Position numbers and translations under genes: made by a program
The notes under the pieces: generated by a model
Told to the model about the DNA's origin: nothing
The model's database searches: none
The model's input: only the letters and a program-made list of their open reading frames with translations
From: SIG424 sp045546695
GTDB lineage: Bacteria > Bacillota > Clostridia > UBA1212 > UBA1255
DNA length: 61,153 bases
Assembly (NCBI GenBank): GCA_045546695.1
Contig: JAZQDE010000044.1
Location: 1 to 61,153, forward strand
Reading direction: 5' to 3'
Shown: piece after piece, positions 8,433 through 16,133 of the stretch
Position numbering within the stretch: the first letter of the stretch is position 1
Layout of the letters: every line of letters starts with the position of its first letter

Positions 8433-9902
8433 ATGGATACGTTTATCAATGCGAACATTGTTCCTGAAAATGACATAATAGCGGCTTACGACCATATGAT
8501 GGCTGTTAAAAAAAGGATGAAATCCCCTGCTTACGCTGTGGTGCGTACGCTTGGTTGCCAGATGAACGAGCACGACAGCGAGAAGCTTGCAGGCATGCTC
8601 GAGAAGATGGGTTATACGATTGTTGATGACTATAAAAAGATAAAGGTTGACCTGGTAATTTTTAACACTTGCTGTATCAGGGAAAACGCCGAGGGCAAGG
8701 TGCTCGGCCGTCTTGGTGAGCTTAAGATGATAAAACGCTCCAACCCCGGTATGGTTCTGGCAGTTTGTGGTTGTATGACTGAGCAGCCTCACATTGTTGA
8801 CATTATCAGGAAGAAACACAAGCACGTTAATCTTGTTTTCGGCACGCATGATATATATCGTTTCCCCGCTATGTTAGAAAAAACTCTCGAAACAGGTAAG
8901 AATGTGTATGATATTTCCAGTACGCGTGGTGAAATGCACGAGGTGCCTGAGGGTCTTCCGATCAGGCGTGAAGACAAAACGAAGGCGTGGGTTACTGTTA
9001 TGTATGGCTGCAATAATTTCTGTTCGTACTGCATCGTTCCCTATGTGCGCGGTCGCGAGCGTTCAAGGTCTCCGCAGGATATTATCGAGGAGATCAGGCG
9101 CCTTGATTCCGAAGGTTACCGGGAGATTACTCTGCTGGGACAAAATGTCAATTCTTACGGCAAGGACCTTGCCCGCACGAATGAGAAGCCTTGTTCTTTT
9201 GCTTTGTTGTTAGAGGATATTTGCCAGATGCTGGAAGCAGACAAAAACAGCAGCATCAAGCGTATCCGTTTTATGACTTCTCACCCGAAAGATTTGTCGG
9301 ACGAGCTCATCGACGTTATGGCTCGCCACCATCTGATTTGTAACCAGCTCCACCTCCCCGTTCAGTCCGGCTCTACCGAGATTCTGAAGAAGATGAACAG
9401 GCGCTACACGCGCGACCAATATCTGGCTCTGGTTGACCGTGTCCGTGCCAAAATGCCTGATATTGCTTTGTCTACTGATATTATTGTCGGCTTCCCCGGC
9501 GAGACCGACGCCGACTTTGAGGACACTTTGTCCCTCGTAAAACAAGTGCGCTACGACAGTGCTTATACTTTTATTTATTCTCCCCGCGTCGGCACTCCCG
9601 CCGCCTCTTCTCCCGACCAGATCGACGAAGAAGTTGTCAAGGATCGTTTCAATCGCCTCCTTGACGCGCACAACACGATTTGCAAGGAAATCAACGACAC
9701 GTATCTCGGCAAAACTGTCGAGGTCCTTGTCGATGGCCCGAGCAAAAACGATCCCAATCATTTTTCCGGCAGAACTTCCGAGAATAAAATTGTTAATTTT
9801 GTTGTTGATGAAAATATAATCTCAAAATCCGACATCATCGGCCGTCTTATCGACATAAAAATCACCGGCATCCAGACTTGGTCATTAGATGGTGAAATGT
9901 AA
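8433..9902 (+). CDS. miaB: tRNA-2-methylthio-N6-dimethylallyladenosine synthase MiaB
   Basis: 489 residues. Radical-SAM methylthiotransferase that converts i6A37 to ms2i6A37 in tRNAs reading UNN codons. The N-terminal UPF0004 domain has the first cluster cysteines in RTLGCQMNEHDSEKL, FNTCCIRENAEG and VCGCMTEQ. The radical-SAM motif is CNNFCSYC (Cys193, 197, 200), followed by a C-terminal TRAM domain (GKTVEVLVDGPSKNDPNHFSGRT). Start at 8433 has GAGGAAAAGATA before it. Single-gene transcript with its own promoter; it converges on the amidase gene over a repeat-filled gap. Confidence 0.95.
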   Translation: MDTFINANIVPENDIIAAYDHMMAVKKRMKSPAYAVVRTLGCQMNEHDSEKLAGMLEKMGYTIVDDYKKIKVDLVIFNTCCIRENAEGKVLGRLGELKMIKRSNPGMVLAVCGCMTEQPHIVDIIRKKHKHVNLVFGTHDIYRFPAMLEKTLETGKNVYDISSTRGEMHEVPEGLPIRREDKTKAWVTVMYGCNNFCSYCIVPYVRGRERSRSPQDIIEEIRRLDSEGYREITLLGQNVNSYGKDLARTNEKPCSFALLLEDICQMLEADKNSSIKRIRFMTSHPKDLSDELIDVMARHHLICNQLHLPVQSGSTEILKKMNRRYTRDQYLALVDRVRAKMPDIALSTDIIVGFPGETDADFEDTLSLVKQVRYDSAYTFIYSPRVGTPAASSPDQIDEEVVKDRFNRLLDAHNTICKEINDTYLGKTVEVLVDGPSKNDPNHFSGRTSENKIVNFVVDENIISKSDIIGRLIDIKITGIQTWSLDGEM

Positions 9903-9930
9903 TCGACTCAGGTCAGCGGACGGCAGTGTG

Positions 9931-9979
9931 GTGGCCGGCAGAGTGGCGGTGGCCGGCAGCGTGGCGGTGGCCGGCAGCC
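9931..9979. repeat. 18-bp GC-rich tandem repeat, about 2.7 copies
   Basis: The unit GTGGCCGGCAGAGTGGCG starts at 9931, 9949 and 9967, the second copy with one A-to-C change and the last one cut short; a diverged copy may precede it at 9916-9930. It starts 28 bp after miaB ends and is much richer in G than its surroundings. Function unknown. Confidence 0.85.
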
Positions 9980-9985
9980 GATATT

Positions 9986-10172
9986 GATGAAAAGTTTGCA
10001 GAAAACCTGAATCTCTGCAAACTTTTTGGTTGTTTGAGCTTGTCCGCGGCTGTTTTCGATAAAAAGTTGGCAGAAAACCTGAATCTCTGCAAACTTTTTG
10101 GTTGTTTGAGCTTGTCCACGGCTGTTTTCGATAAAAAGTTGGCGGAAAACCTGAATCTCTGCAAACTTTTTG
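9986..10172. repeat. 72-bp tandem repeat, 2.6 copies, each carrying a hairpin
   Basis: Copies start at 9986, 10058 and 10130, the last ending after 43 bp. Copies are nearly identical. Each contains AAAAGTTTGCAG, a 13-nt loop and CTGCAAACTTTT: 12 perfect base pairs in copy one, with one mismatch in copy two and one mismatch plus a wobble in copy three. Each hairpin has T/A runs on both sides and could terminate in either direction between the converging miaB and amidase genes. This and the 18-bp repeat fill the 292-bp gap; I see no gene there, although a short repetitive open frame exists on each strand. Confidence 0.9.
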
Positions 10173-10194
10173 CCTCCCGGGGCTTGTCGTGTGT

Positions 10195-11694
10195 TTATCT
10201 TCTGCCTTTTGCTTTTATGATTGCTACGACAATTATTATCATAATCACTATTGCTTCAATAAATATAATTAAAAGAACATAATTCTCGTTTATGTTGTCA
10301 AGCCACGAGTGTGATGAATCTGTGGAAGTTGATATAAACTCCTCCGGAAGGTACTCGGGTGTCACCGGTGGAGTTTCGCTCGGTGAAAAGGTCGGACCGG
10401 CTGTAAGTGATGGTGTCGACCACTCAGGCGGCGTCGAACTCGGCGTTGGCGAAGGCGAAAGCGTCGGCGTTGGCGTCGGACTCGGCGAAGGACTCGGGCT
10501 CGGGCTCGGCGAAGGACTCGGCGTCGGACTCGGGCTCGGCGTCGAACTCGGCGTTGGCGAAGGGCTCGGCGTCGGACTAGGCGAAGGCGTCGGACTAGGC
10601 GTCGGACGCTCAGTTGCCTCCAGCACAGTAATCGTATAGCCCTTACTCGAATTGCTGCAATATACCCCGTCCGTGCGACGTATCGCTGTAATCTCCGCAC
10701 TGCCACTATTGCCGGTAATCACAGCATAATCACCATCAATAGTAAAAATTGCCCAATCAGAACTCTCAAAAAATATTTCACCGTCGCCACTGCCGCCATA
10801 GGCCTCAAGCTTAATCCGACCGTCATTGGCATAAACAGTATCGGGAATGTCAGAAGACATAAACACCTCGGCCTGAGACTTGAGCTCAACCAGATTCGCG
10901 TCACTCTTGTCCTCACGCTTTTCAAGACCGTAATAATCAGCAATCTCCGTGGCAGTAATATAACCCATTTTACGGAGATTATCGTCGTCATCAAGAATGG
11001 CGGTGTCGCTCTCGTTCGAAAGATAGCCGTGCTCAATGAGCATAGAGGGAATATCATAAAGCACGCCATTTCGGATAACACCATAATAATCGGCATTATA
11101 GCGCGTGCCATCCTCGGCGATATAATCATAATACGAACTTTTAGAATCCTTCAGCAGAATACCTTCGTTATACAGGCCGAACTCCTCATGAAAACGGTCC
11201 AGAATCTTCGGACCAATCGTAGCGGGAGCAACATTAAGCTCCGGCTTGAACTCGCCCTTGGAAAGAATTACCAGTACACCGTTGTCATTTTTCCACTCAG
11301 AACCATTACAATGAAGAGAAACAAACAAATCGGCACCGACGTCTTTTGCAAAAATAATGCGGTCGAGCAGAGTGTGCCTGTCTTCAATAACACCGAGCGT
11401 CTCGTAGCGCGTAAAATACACAGTAACACCCTCATAATTCTCAAGTTCCTGCGCTACGTACTTGGCCAACTTTTCATTATAAATAGACTCACCGATACCG
11501 GTAACAGAGACCGCGCCCGGATTTTTACCACCGTGACCCGGGTCAAGAACAATCACAAGATCAGAGTCTGCGCGGACTTTATTTTCATATAAAATATTAT
11601 TTTGTGACGCGTATAGGCTTAATATGAAAAGACAGGACACTATTAGTATCCTGTACAGAAACTGCAACAATTTATCTTTTGTATTATTTGACAT
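10195..11694 (-). CDS. N-acetylmuramoyl-L-alanine amidase (Amidase_3) with Ig-like domain, PT/PS-rich stalk and C-terminal membrane anchor
   Basis: 499 residues. A zinc amidase that cleaves the bond between MurNAc and L-Ala in peptidoglycan. Order: N-terminal hydrophobic signal/anchor (residues 11-30), Amidase_3 domain (VIVLDPGHGGKNPG, FVSLHCNGSEW, LIEHGYLSNESD, giving the metal His/Glu/His and catalytic Glu set), a beta-rich Ig-like segment around 270-360, a long Pro-Thr-Ser stalk, and a C-terminal transmembrane helix followed by KAKGRR. There is no LPxTG motif, so it is probably membrane-tethered outside the cell. It starts 4 bp after the solute-binding lipoprotein gene ends, with GAGGAAAGA inside that gene's end, so the two are cotranscribed. 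Confidence 0.9.
   Translation of the reverse strand: MSNNTKDKLLQFLYRILIVSCLFILSLYASQNNILYENKVRADSDLVIVLDPGHGGKNPGAVSVTGIGESIYNEKLAKYVAQELENYEGVTVYFTRYETLGVIEDRHTLLDRIIFAKDVGADLFVSLHCNGSEWKNDNGVLVILSKGEFKPELNVAPATIGPKILDRFHEEFGLYNEGILLKDSKSSYYDYIAEDGTRYNADYYGVIRNGVLYDIPSMLIEHGYLSNESDTAILDDDDNLRKMGYITATEIADYYGLEKREDKSDANLVELKSQAEVFMSSDIPDTVYANDGRIKLEAYGGSGDGEIFFESSDWAIFTIDGDYAVITGNSGSAEITAIRRTDGVYCSNSSKGYTITVLEATERPTPSPTPSPSPTPSPSPTPSSTPSPSPTPSPSPSPSPSPSPSPTPTPTLSPSPTPSSTPPEWSTPSLTAGPTFSPSETPPVTPEYLPEEFISTSTDSSHSWLDNINENYVLLIIFIEAIVIMIIIVVAIIKAKGRR
10437..10614. repeat. Degenerate hexanucleotide repeat encoding the amidase Pro-rich stalk
   Basis: Iterations of GGCGTCGGACTCGGCGAA-type units on the plus strand, encoding PTPSPSP repeats on minus. 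A prime site for slippage and length variation; it also produces spurious long open frames on other strands. Confidence 0.85.
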
Positions 11695-11698
11695 CTAT

Positions 11699-13135
11699 TT
11701 ATCTTTCCTCAACAAGATCGAGGATACCTACAAACCACTGTTCAAACACAGCGTCGGCACAAACAAACTCAACTGCTTCGCCATAAGTATTGCCCTCTTC
11801 TATGTATGATTCTAACATAGAACGGCCGGCTTTAGAAGAGTTCTGCAAAAATTTTGTTATATTTTTAGCCAGTTTGTCACTGTCTGTAAAAGCAACAGGC
11901 GCATATGTGTTATGTGCCAGTAATTGGTTATACTCACATACAAGAAGATTGTATTGCAGGATGTTTTTTGAAAAAAGTGTCGCAACTTCATCCAGTGTTG
12001 CCTGCGAAGAAGCAACTGCTATGCAAGAAGGCACCTCGTAGCCTGCATGACAAAGATAAATAATGTTCTGATTCGAAGTAAACCACTTAAGAAAATCATA
12101 CGCCGCATGATTTGCATCCACACCTTTATCAAAAACAACGGCACCTGCGCCGGACTGTGGCACAACGATACGATTTTCATACACAGACGGATACTGGACA
12201 GATATAATATTCAGCTTCTGCTCTTTTCCGTCAAAATCAAGATATTTAGAAGAATATTTAACGTTTCCCGGGGCGCCGATATAACAAACAATCTCCCCGT
12301 TCTGAAGGCTATCGGCCATGTTTTTAGAAGTTGAGATGTATCCGTTGATGACACCGCAATGATATATCTCCCAGATATCGTGAAAAGCATCTTTATTAGC
12401 GTTGATTGTTATCTCATCATAGCCAAGCTGAATAAGAGAAGGCATTTTCTGGTTAGTGTACGTGTAAATAAACGACTCAAGAGATTCAATTGCAAGAAAA
12501 GCCTTGCCATCATCCGGAACGTCTGGTGTCATATCATCTGTCCAGTGATAGTAAGCATCCGCCATCCTCATAATACCATTCCAGGAATAAAACGTATCCT
12601 CAGAAAACATCGGATAATGTTTGATAAAATCTCTCCACAGATCCTTGTTGACAATAGTCTGTTCAAGCTTCTTTGACACAGGGAAAAGGTATGTATCAGA
12701 ATCGATTGATAAGCGGCCTTCCTGTAAAAAGCCTTCAAAATAACCATCAAGTTCGTTTTGCGTCATGTACGATTCGGCATATGTAACAAGACCGTATTTA
12801 ACTGCTTTATACGCTGTATCTTTAGTAAGCATTGCTATATTGGGAAGATCACCGGACTCCCTGTCGGAAGTGTACATTTTTTCAATTTCGGCCGCCAGCA
12901 CGGCTTCTTCTCCGGCGTATTTACTTACTATTTTAACATTATTTTCAGCTCCGATTGTCTGATTGTATCCCACAACCATACGGTCGAAAATCTGCTGCTG
13001 ATATCCCTGATATGAGTGCCAGAAAGTAATAGTCTGAATATCCTCGCTACTTTTTCTCAGACCACACGCAGCAAAGACGATAATAATCAATATTAGGATA
13101 TTCAAAATAACTATGATACTTTTTTTCATATGCAT
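11699..13135 (-). CDS. Extracellular solute-binding lipoprotein (family 1)
   Basis: 478 residues. A hydrophobic N-terminus ends in FAACGLRKSS, so Cys24 or thereabouts is the lipid anchor. The mature part begins QTITFWHSYQGY, the classical start of family 1 sugar-binding proteins (WHS.). Ligand unknown. No permease or ATPase is adjacent; instead it is paired with a wall amidase, so it may act as a sensor or binding partner rather than as a transporter part. Starts at 13135 and 13129 are both possible. Confidence 0.85.
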   Translation of the reverse strand: MHMKKSIIVILNILILIIIVFAACGLRKSSEDIQTITFWHSYQGYQQQIFDRMVVGYNQTIGAENNVKIVSKYAGEEAVLAAEIEKMYTSDRESGDLPNIAMLTKDTAYKAVKYGLVTYAESYMTQNELDGYFEGFLQEGRLSIDSDTYLFPVSKKLEQTIVNKDLWRDFIKHYPMFSEDTFYSWNGIMRMADAYYHWTDDMTPDVPDDGKAFLAIESLESFIYTYTNQKMPSLIQLGYDEITINANKDAFHDIWEIYHCGVINGYISTSKNMADSLQNGEIVCYIGAPGNVKYSSKYLDFDGKEQKLNIISVQYPSVYENRIVVPQSGAGAVVFDKGVDANHAAYDFLKWFTSNQNIIYLCHAGYEVPSCIAVASSQATLDEVATLFSKNILQYNLLVCEYNQLLAHNTYAPVAFTDSDKLAKNITKFLQNSSKAGRSMLESYIEEGNTYGEAVEFVCADAVFEQWFVGILDLVEER

Positions 13136-13154
13136 CTCATTTTTGTTTTTCTAC

Positions 13155-13163
13155 ATTATAACA
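13155..13163 (-). promoter_or_regulatory. Extended -10 promoter of the solute-binding protein/amidase pair
   Basis: TGTTATAAT on the minus strand, 20 bp before the start codon; no good -35 box. The leader would be very short. The rest of the 150-bp gap up to spoVS is AT-rich, without a recognisable element. Confidence 0.45.
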
Positions 13164-13285
13164 TTTTGCGGGCCGTTTTATTCACCCTATAACTATTAAC
13201 TTTATTAATATTATATTAATTTCATCAGGAAAACGCGCAAGTCTGCATGTTCTTTTCACCAGAATCCGCTTTTGAAAAGATGTTT

Positions 13286-13564
13286 TTACTGCGCACATCC
13301 CATATCACAATCCTCGATGGAAATGTCCATGACTGTTTTTTCTATGCCGTCAAGAAAAGTGTTGCGGAAGGATGGGCGGCAGACAATGTCATGGCCGTAA
13401 TTCGCCATCATGCCTCGTGCTATTGCTATTCCCTTTACAGCCTGGTTGACCGCGGCGGCTCCGATTGCGGATATCTGCATCTGACCATTGTCCAGGAGCA
13501 TCGTTGCGATGCTGTTTGCGAGTGTAATACATTTTGTTGTGGATGATACTCTGATTGTCTTCAT
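13286..13564 (-). CDS. spoVS: Stage V sporulation protein S
   Basis: 92 residues, slightly over the usual 86. Small Alba-like protein needed for spore coat and later sporulation stages in Bacillus. Diagnostic stretches are RVSSTTKCITLANSIA and ISAIGAAAVNQAVKGIAIAR. The GGAGG ribosome site lies 7 bp before the ATG and is the distal arm of a terminator-like hairpin. Follows rny-ymdB on the same strand, the common Firmicute order. Confidence 0.95.
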   Translation of the reverse strand: MKTIRVSSTTKCITLANSIATMLLDNGQMQISAIGAAAVNQAVKGIAIARGMMANYGHDIVCRPSFRNTFLDGIEKTVMDISIEDCDMGCAQ

Positions 13565-13618
13565 AAAAAAACCTCCGTTTATTGTGTTTTGTAAAGCGTA
13601 TAATACACATAAGCGGAG
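13565..13618 (-). terminator. Terminator-like hairpin containing the spoVS ribosome binding site
   Basis: Minus strand: CTCCG-C-TTAT-GTGT, a 17-nt loop, then ACAC-A-ATAA-A-CGGAG, followed by G and seven T residues that abut the spoVS ATG. The downstream arm is the spoVS Shine-Dalgarno sequence, so the fold would both end rny-ymdB transcription and hide the ribosome site. Confidence 0.6.
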
Positions 13619-13639
13619 TAAAGGTCTATTATTTCCCGA

Positions 13640-14425
13640 TTATTTCCCAGGATTTCTTGAAATTCTTTCGATGCTCTCGGCATATCCGGTAGCCTCATCG
13701 ACCTTGATAAGCACGGCATTAAGAGTAGCATCCTGCGTGGCAGGCTCGAAAACCTGAGGGATTCCCATAACAAATTTGTTGATAACGCCTGTTTTTTTCA
13801 TGCCTATTATGCTGTCGTGCGGACCCGTCATTCCGACGTCGGATATGAACGCAGTTCCACCCGGGAGCAGTCTCTCGTCTGCGGTGGCAACGTGTGTGTG
13901 CGTACCGACAACTGCCGTAACAAGTCCGTCAATGTATGATGCAAGCGCAAGCTTTTCGGCAGTGGCTTCTGCGTGAAAATCAACGATTATGATGCCTGTC
14001 TGCTCTCTTAATTTGTAAATATGCTTAAGAGCGCACTCAAAAGGATTGTCGCAAGGGTCCATATAGACTCTGCCGGACAGGTTCAGAATGCCGATCGTTC
14101 CGAAGGGGGTCTGCTGTACGCACGAGCCTTTTCCCGGCAAATCCTGTGAAAAGTTAGCAGGGCGCACAATCGGATAACTGTCAATAAAGTCGAAAATTTC
14201 TTTATTGTTCCACGTGTGATTGCCCATCGTGATAAAATCAACACCGGCCTTCAGAATCTCATCTGCCGCAGCCATAGAAAGACCTCTGCCGTGCGAAGCA
14301 TTTTCACAATTGGCAATTACGTAGTCAACTTTATATTCATCTAACAAAACAGGCAGCAACCTGCTTACGCAAGTGCGGCCTGTCTTAGCAAAAATATCAC
14401 CAATAAATAATACGTTAATGCTCAT
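13640..14425 (-). CDS. ymdB: YmdB-family metallophosphoesterase
   Basis: 261 residues. Calcineurin-like phosphodiesterase; the Bacillus homologue hydrolyses cyclic nucleotides in vitro and affects biofilm/motility choice. Metal-binding motifs are VLFIGDIFAK at the start, GNHTWNNKE, FHAEATAEK and GTHTHVATAD. Adjacent to rny (1-bp gap) and upstream of spoVS, as in many Firmicutes. Confidence 0.95.
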   Translation of the reverse strand: MSINVLFIGDIFAKTGRTCVSRLLPVLLDEYKVDYVIANCENASHGRGLSMAAADEILKAGVDFITMGNHTWNNKEIFDFIDSYPIVRPANFSQDLPGKGSCVQQTPFGTIGILNLSGRVYMDPCDNPFECALKHIYKLREQTGIIIVDFHAEATAEKLALASYIDGLVTAVVGTHTHVATADERLLPGGTAFISDVGMTGPHDSIIGMKKTGVINKFVMGIPQVFEPATQDATLNAVLIKVDEATGYAESIERISRNPGK

Positions 14426-14426
14426 C

Positions 14427-16001
14427 TTATTTAGCGTAATCCACAGATCTTGTCTCTCTGATCATAGTAACCTTGATCTGTCCGGGATATTCCATCTCGT
14501 CTTCAATTTTCTTAACGATATCACGGCAAGTCAAAACCATTGCATCGTCTGAAATGGCATCAGGCTTAACCATAATACGTATCTCTCTACCTGCCTGGAT
14601 TGCATATGTCTTCTCAATGCCCGGGAAGGAATTTGCAATAGATTCGAGCTTCTCAAGTCTCTTGATGTATGACTCGAGCGTCTCTCTTCTGGCACCCGGT
14701 CTTGATGCTGAGATAGCATCTGCTGCCTGTACGAGTACTGCGATAACAGACTCAGGCTCAACGTCACCGTGGTGAGACATGATAGAGTTGACAACAACGT
14801 CGCCTTCTTTGTATTTTTTGGCAACATCTGCGCCAATCTCGATATGTGAACCTTCCATCTCGAAGTCGATTGACTTACCAATATCGTGGAGCAAGCCTGC
14901 TCTCTTTGCAAGTGCAACGTCAACACCGAGTTCAGCTGCCATAATACCGGCAAGGCGTGATACCTCAATAGAGTGAATAAGAACGCTCTGACCATAGCTC
15001 GTACGGTATTTAAGACGACCGAGGAGCTTGATAATCTCTGAATGGAGACCAAATACACCTGTCTCATATGTCGCATTCTCGCCCTCTTGTTTGATGATGT
15101 GATCGACTTCTTTTTTAGCCTTCTCAACCATCTCTTCGATGCGGGCAGGATGTATACGACCATCAACTATGAGCTTCTCAAGAGCGAGTCTTGCAACTTC
15201 TCTTCTGATCGGATCATAGCCTGACAAGATAACTGACTCCGGTGTATCATCAATAATAAGATCAATACCTGTGAGGGTCTCAAGTGTTCTGATGTTACGT
15301 CCTTCTCTACCGATAATACGACCCTTCATATCATCGTTAGGAAGCTCAACTACTGATATAGTAGCTTCTGAAACGTAGTTAACTGCACACTTCTGAATCG
15401 CTGTAGCGATAATCTCACGTGCTTTTTCATAAGATTCATCTTTGCACTTCTGCTCATACTCTTTGACAAGCATAACAGTCTCGTGCTGGAGATCCTGCTC
15501 TACGTTGTTAAGTAACAATGTCTTTGCCTCTTCTTTGGACATGGAGGCAATTCGCTGGAGTTCTTCAATTTGCTTATCTAAAGTAAGCTTAATTTCTTCT
15601 TCATACTTAGAAGCTTCTGCAATCTTAGTCGCAGCAATAGCTTCTTTTGCTTCGAGAGACTCTTGTTTTTTATCAAGGCTCTCTTCTTTCTGAATCAATC
15701 GACGTTCACTTCTCTGAAGTTCACTACGTCTGTCCTTAATTTCTCTTTCCAGTTCTATTCTGCTTTTGTGTATCTCTTCTTTAGCAAGCAATAAAAATTC
15801 GCGCTTTTTAGCTTCGCCTTCTTTAACGGCTTCGCTTACAAGGCGCTTACCTTCTGCTTCGGCACTACCAAATATAGCCTCTGCTTCGGCCTTTCGTGTA
15901 TTATAACCTTTTTTGAAAGATCTATTTCTTGCAATAAACCAACAAATGCAACCAACAACTGTTGCAGAAATTAAGGGGAGAATAACATACAATGGATCCA
16001 T
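14427..16001 (-). CDS. rny: Ribonuclease Y
   Basis: 524 residues. Membrane-anchored endoribonuclease that starts mRNA decay. Order: single transmembrane helix (residues 5-22), long charged coiled coil to about 200, KH RNA-binding domain (MKGRIIGREGRNIRTLE), HD catalytic domain (GLLHDIGKSIDFEMEGSH, MSHHGD). The ATG at 16001 lies 8 bp after GGGGAG; a GTG three codons upstream would overlap the ribosome site. Confidence 0.96.
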   Translation of the reverse strand: MDPLYVILPLISATVVGCICWFIARNRSFKKGYNTRKAEAEAIFGSAEAEGKRLVSEAVKEGEAKKREFLLLAKEEIHKSRIELEREIKDRRSELQRSERRLIQKEESLDKKQESLEAKEAIAATKIAEASKYEEEIKLTLDKQIEELQRIASMSKEEAKTLLLNNVEQDLQHETVMLVKEYEQKCKDESYEKAREIIATAIQKCAVNYVSEATISVVELPNDDMKGRIIGREGRNIRTLETLTGIDLIIDDTPESVILSGYDPIRREVARLALEKLIVDGRIHPARIEEMVEKAKKEVDHIIKQEGENATYETGVFGLHSEIIKLLGRLKYRTSYGQSVLIHSIEVSRLAGIMAAELGVDVALAKRAGLLHDIGKSIDFEMEGSHIEIGADVAKKYKEGDVVVNSIMSHHGDVEPESVIAVLVQAADAISASRPGARRETLESYIKRLEKLESIANSFPGIEKTYAIQAGREIRIMVKPDAISDDAMVLTCRDIVKKIEDEMEYPGQIKVTMIRETRSVDYAK

Positions 16002-16095
16002 CCGGTCCACTCCCCTTCATAATTATTTTCTCAATGTACCGCATTAATTTATATATCAAACATAATTTACAATGCTGAATCTACATATCAACGCC

Positions 16096-16125
16096 ATTAT
16101 ACCGCACTGATACGAAAATCGTCAA
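16096..16125 (-). promoter_or_regulatory. Sigma-A promoter of rny-ymdB
   Basis: TTGACG, 18 bp, TATAAT on the minus strand, giving a leader of about 90 nt before rny. It lies just downstream of the ftsK stop codon. Confidence 0.65.
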
Positions 16126-16133
16126 GGACATTT

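Noticed and set aside
9913..10282. Repetitive open frames on both strands through the 72-bp array (24-residue protein repeats)
   Set aside because: The period is a multiple of three, so open frames on both strands are expected. No ribosome site or family resemblance; hairpins explain the pattern better.
10292..10706. Gly/Val-rich and Arg-rich open frames opposite or across the amidase stalk
   Set aside because: Products of the hexanucleotide repeat that encodes the Pro-rich linker of a convincing amidase.
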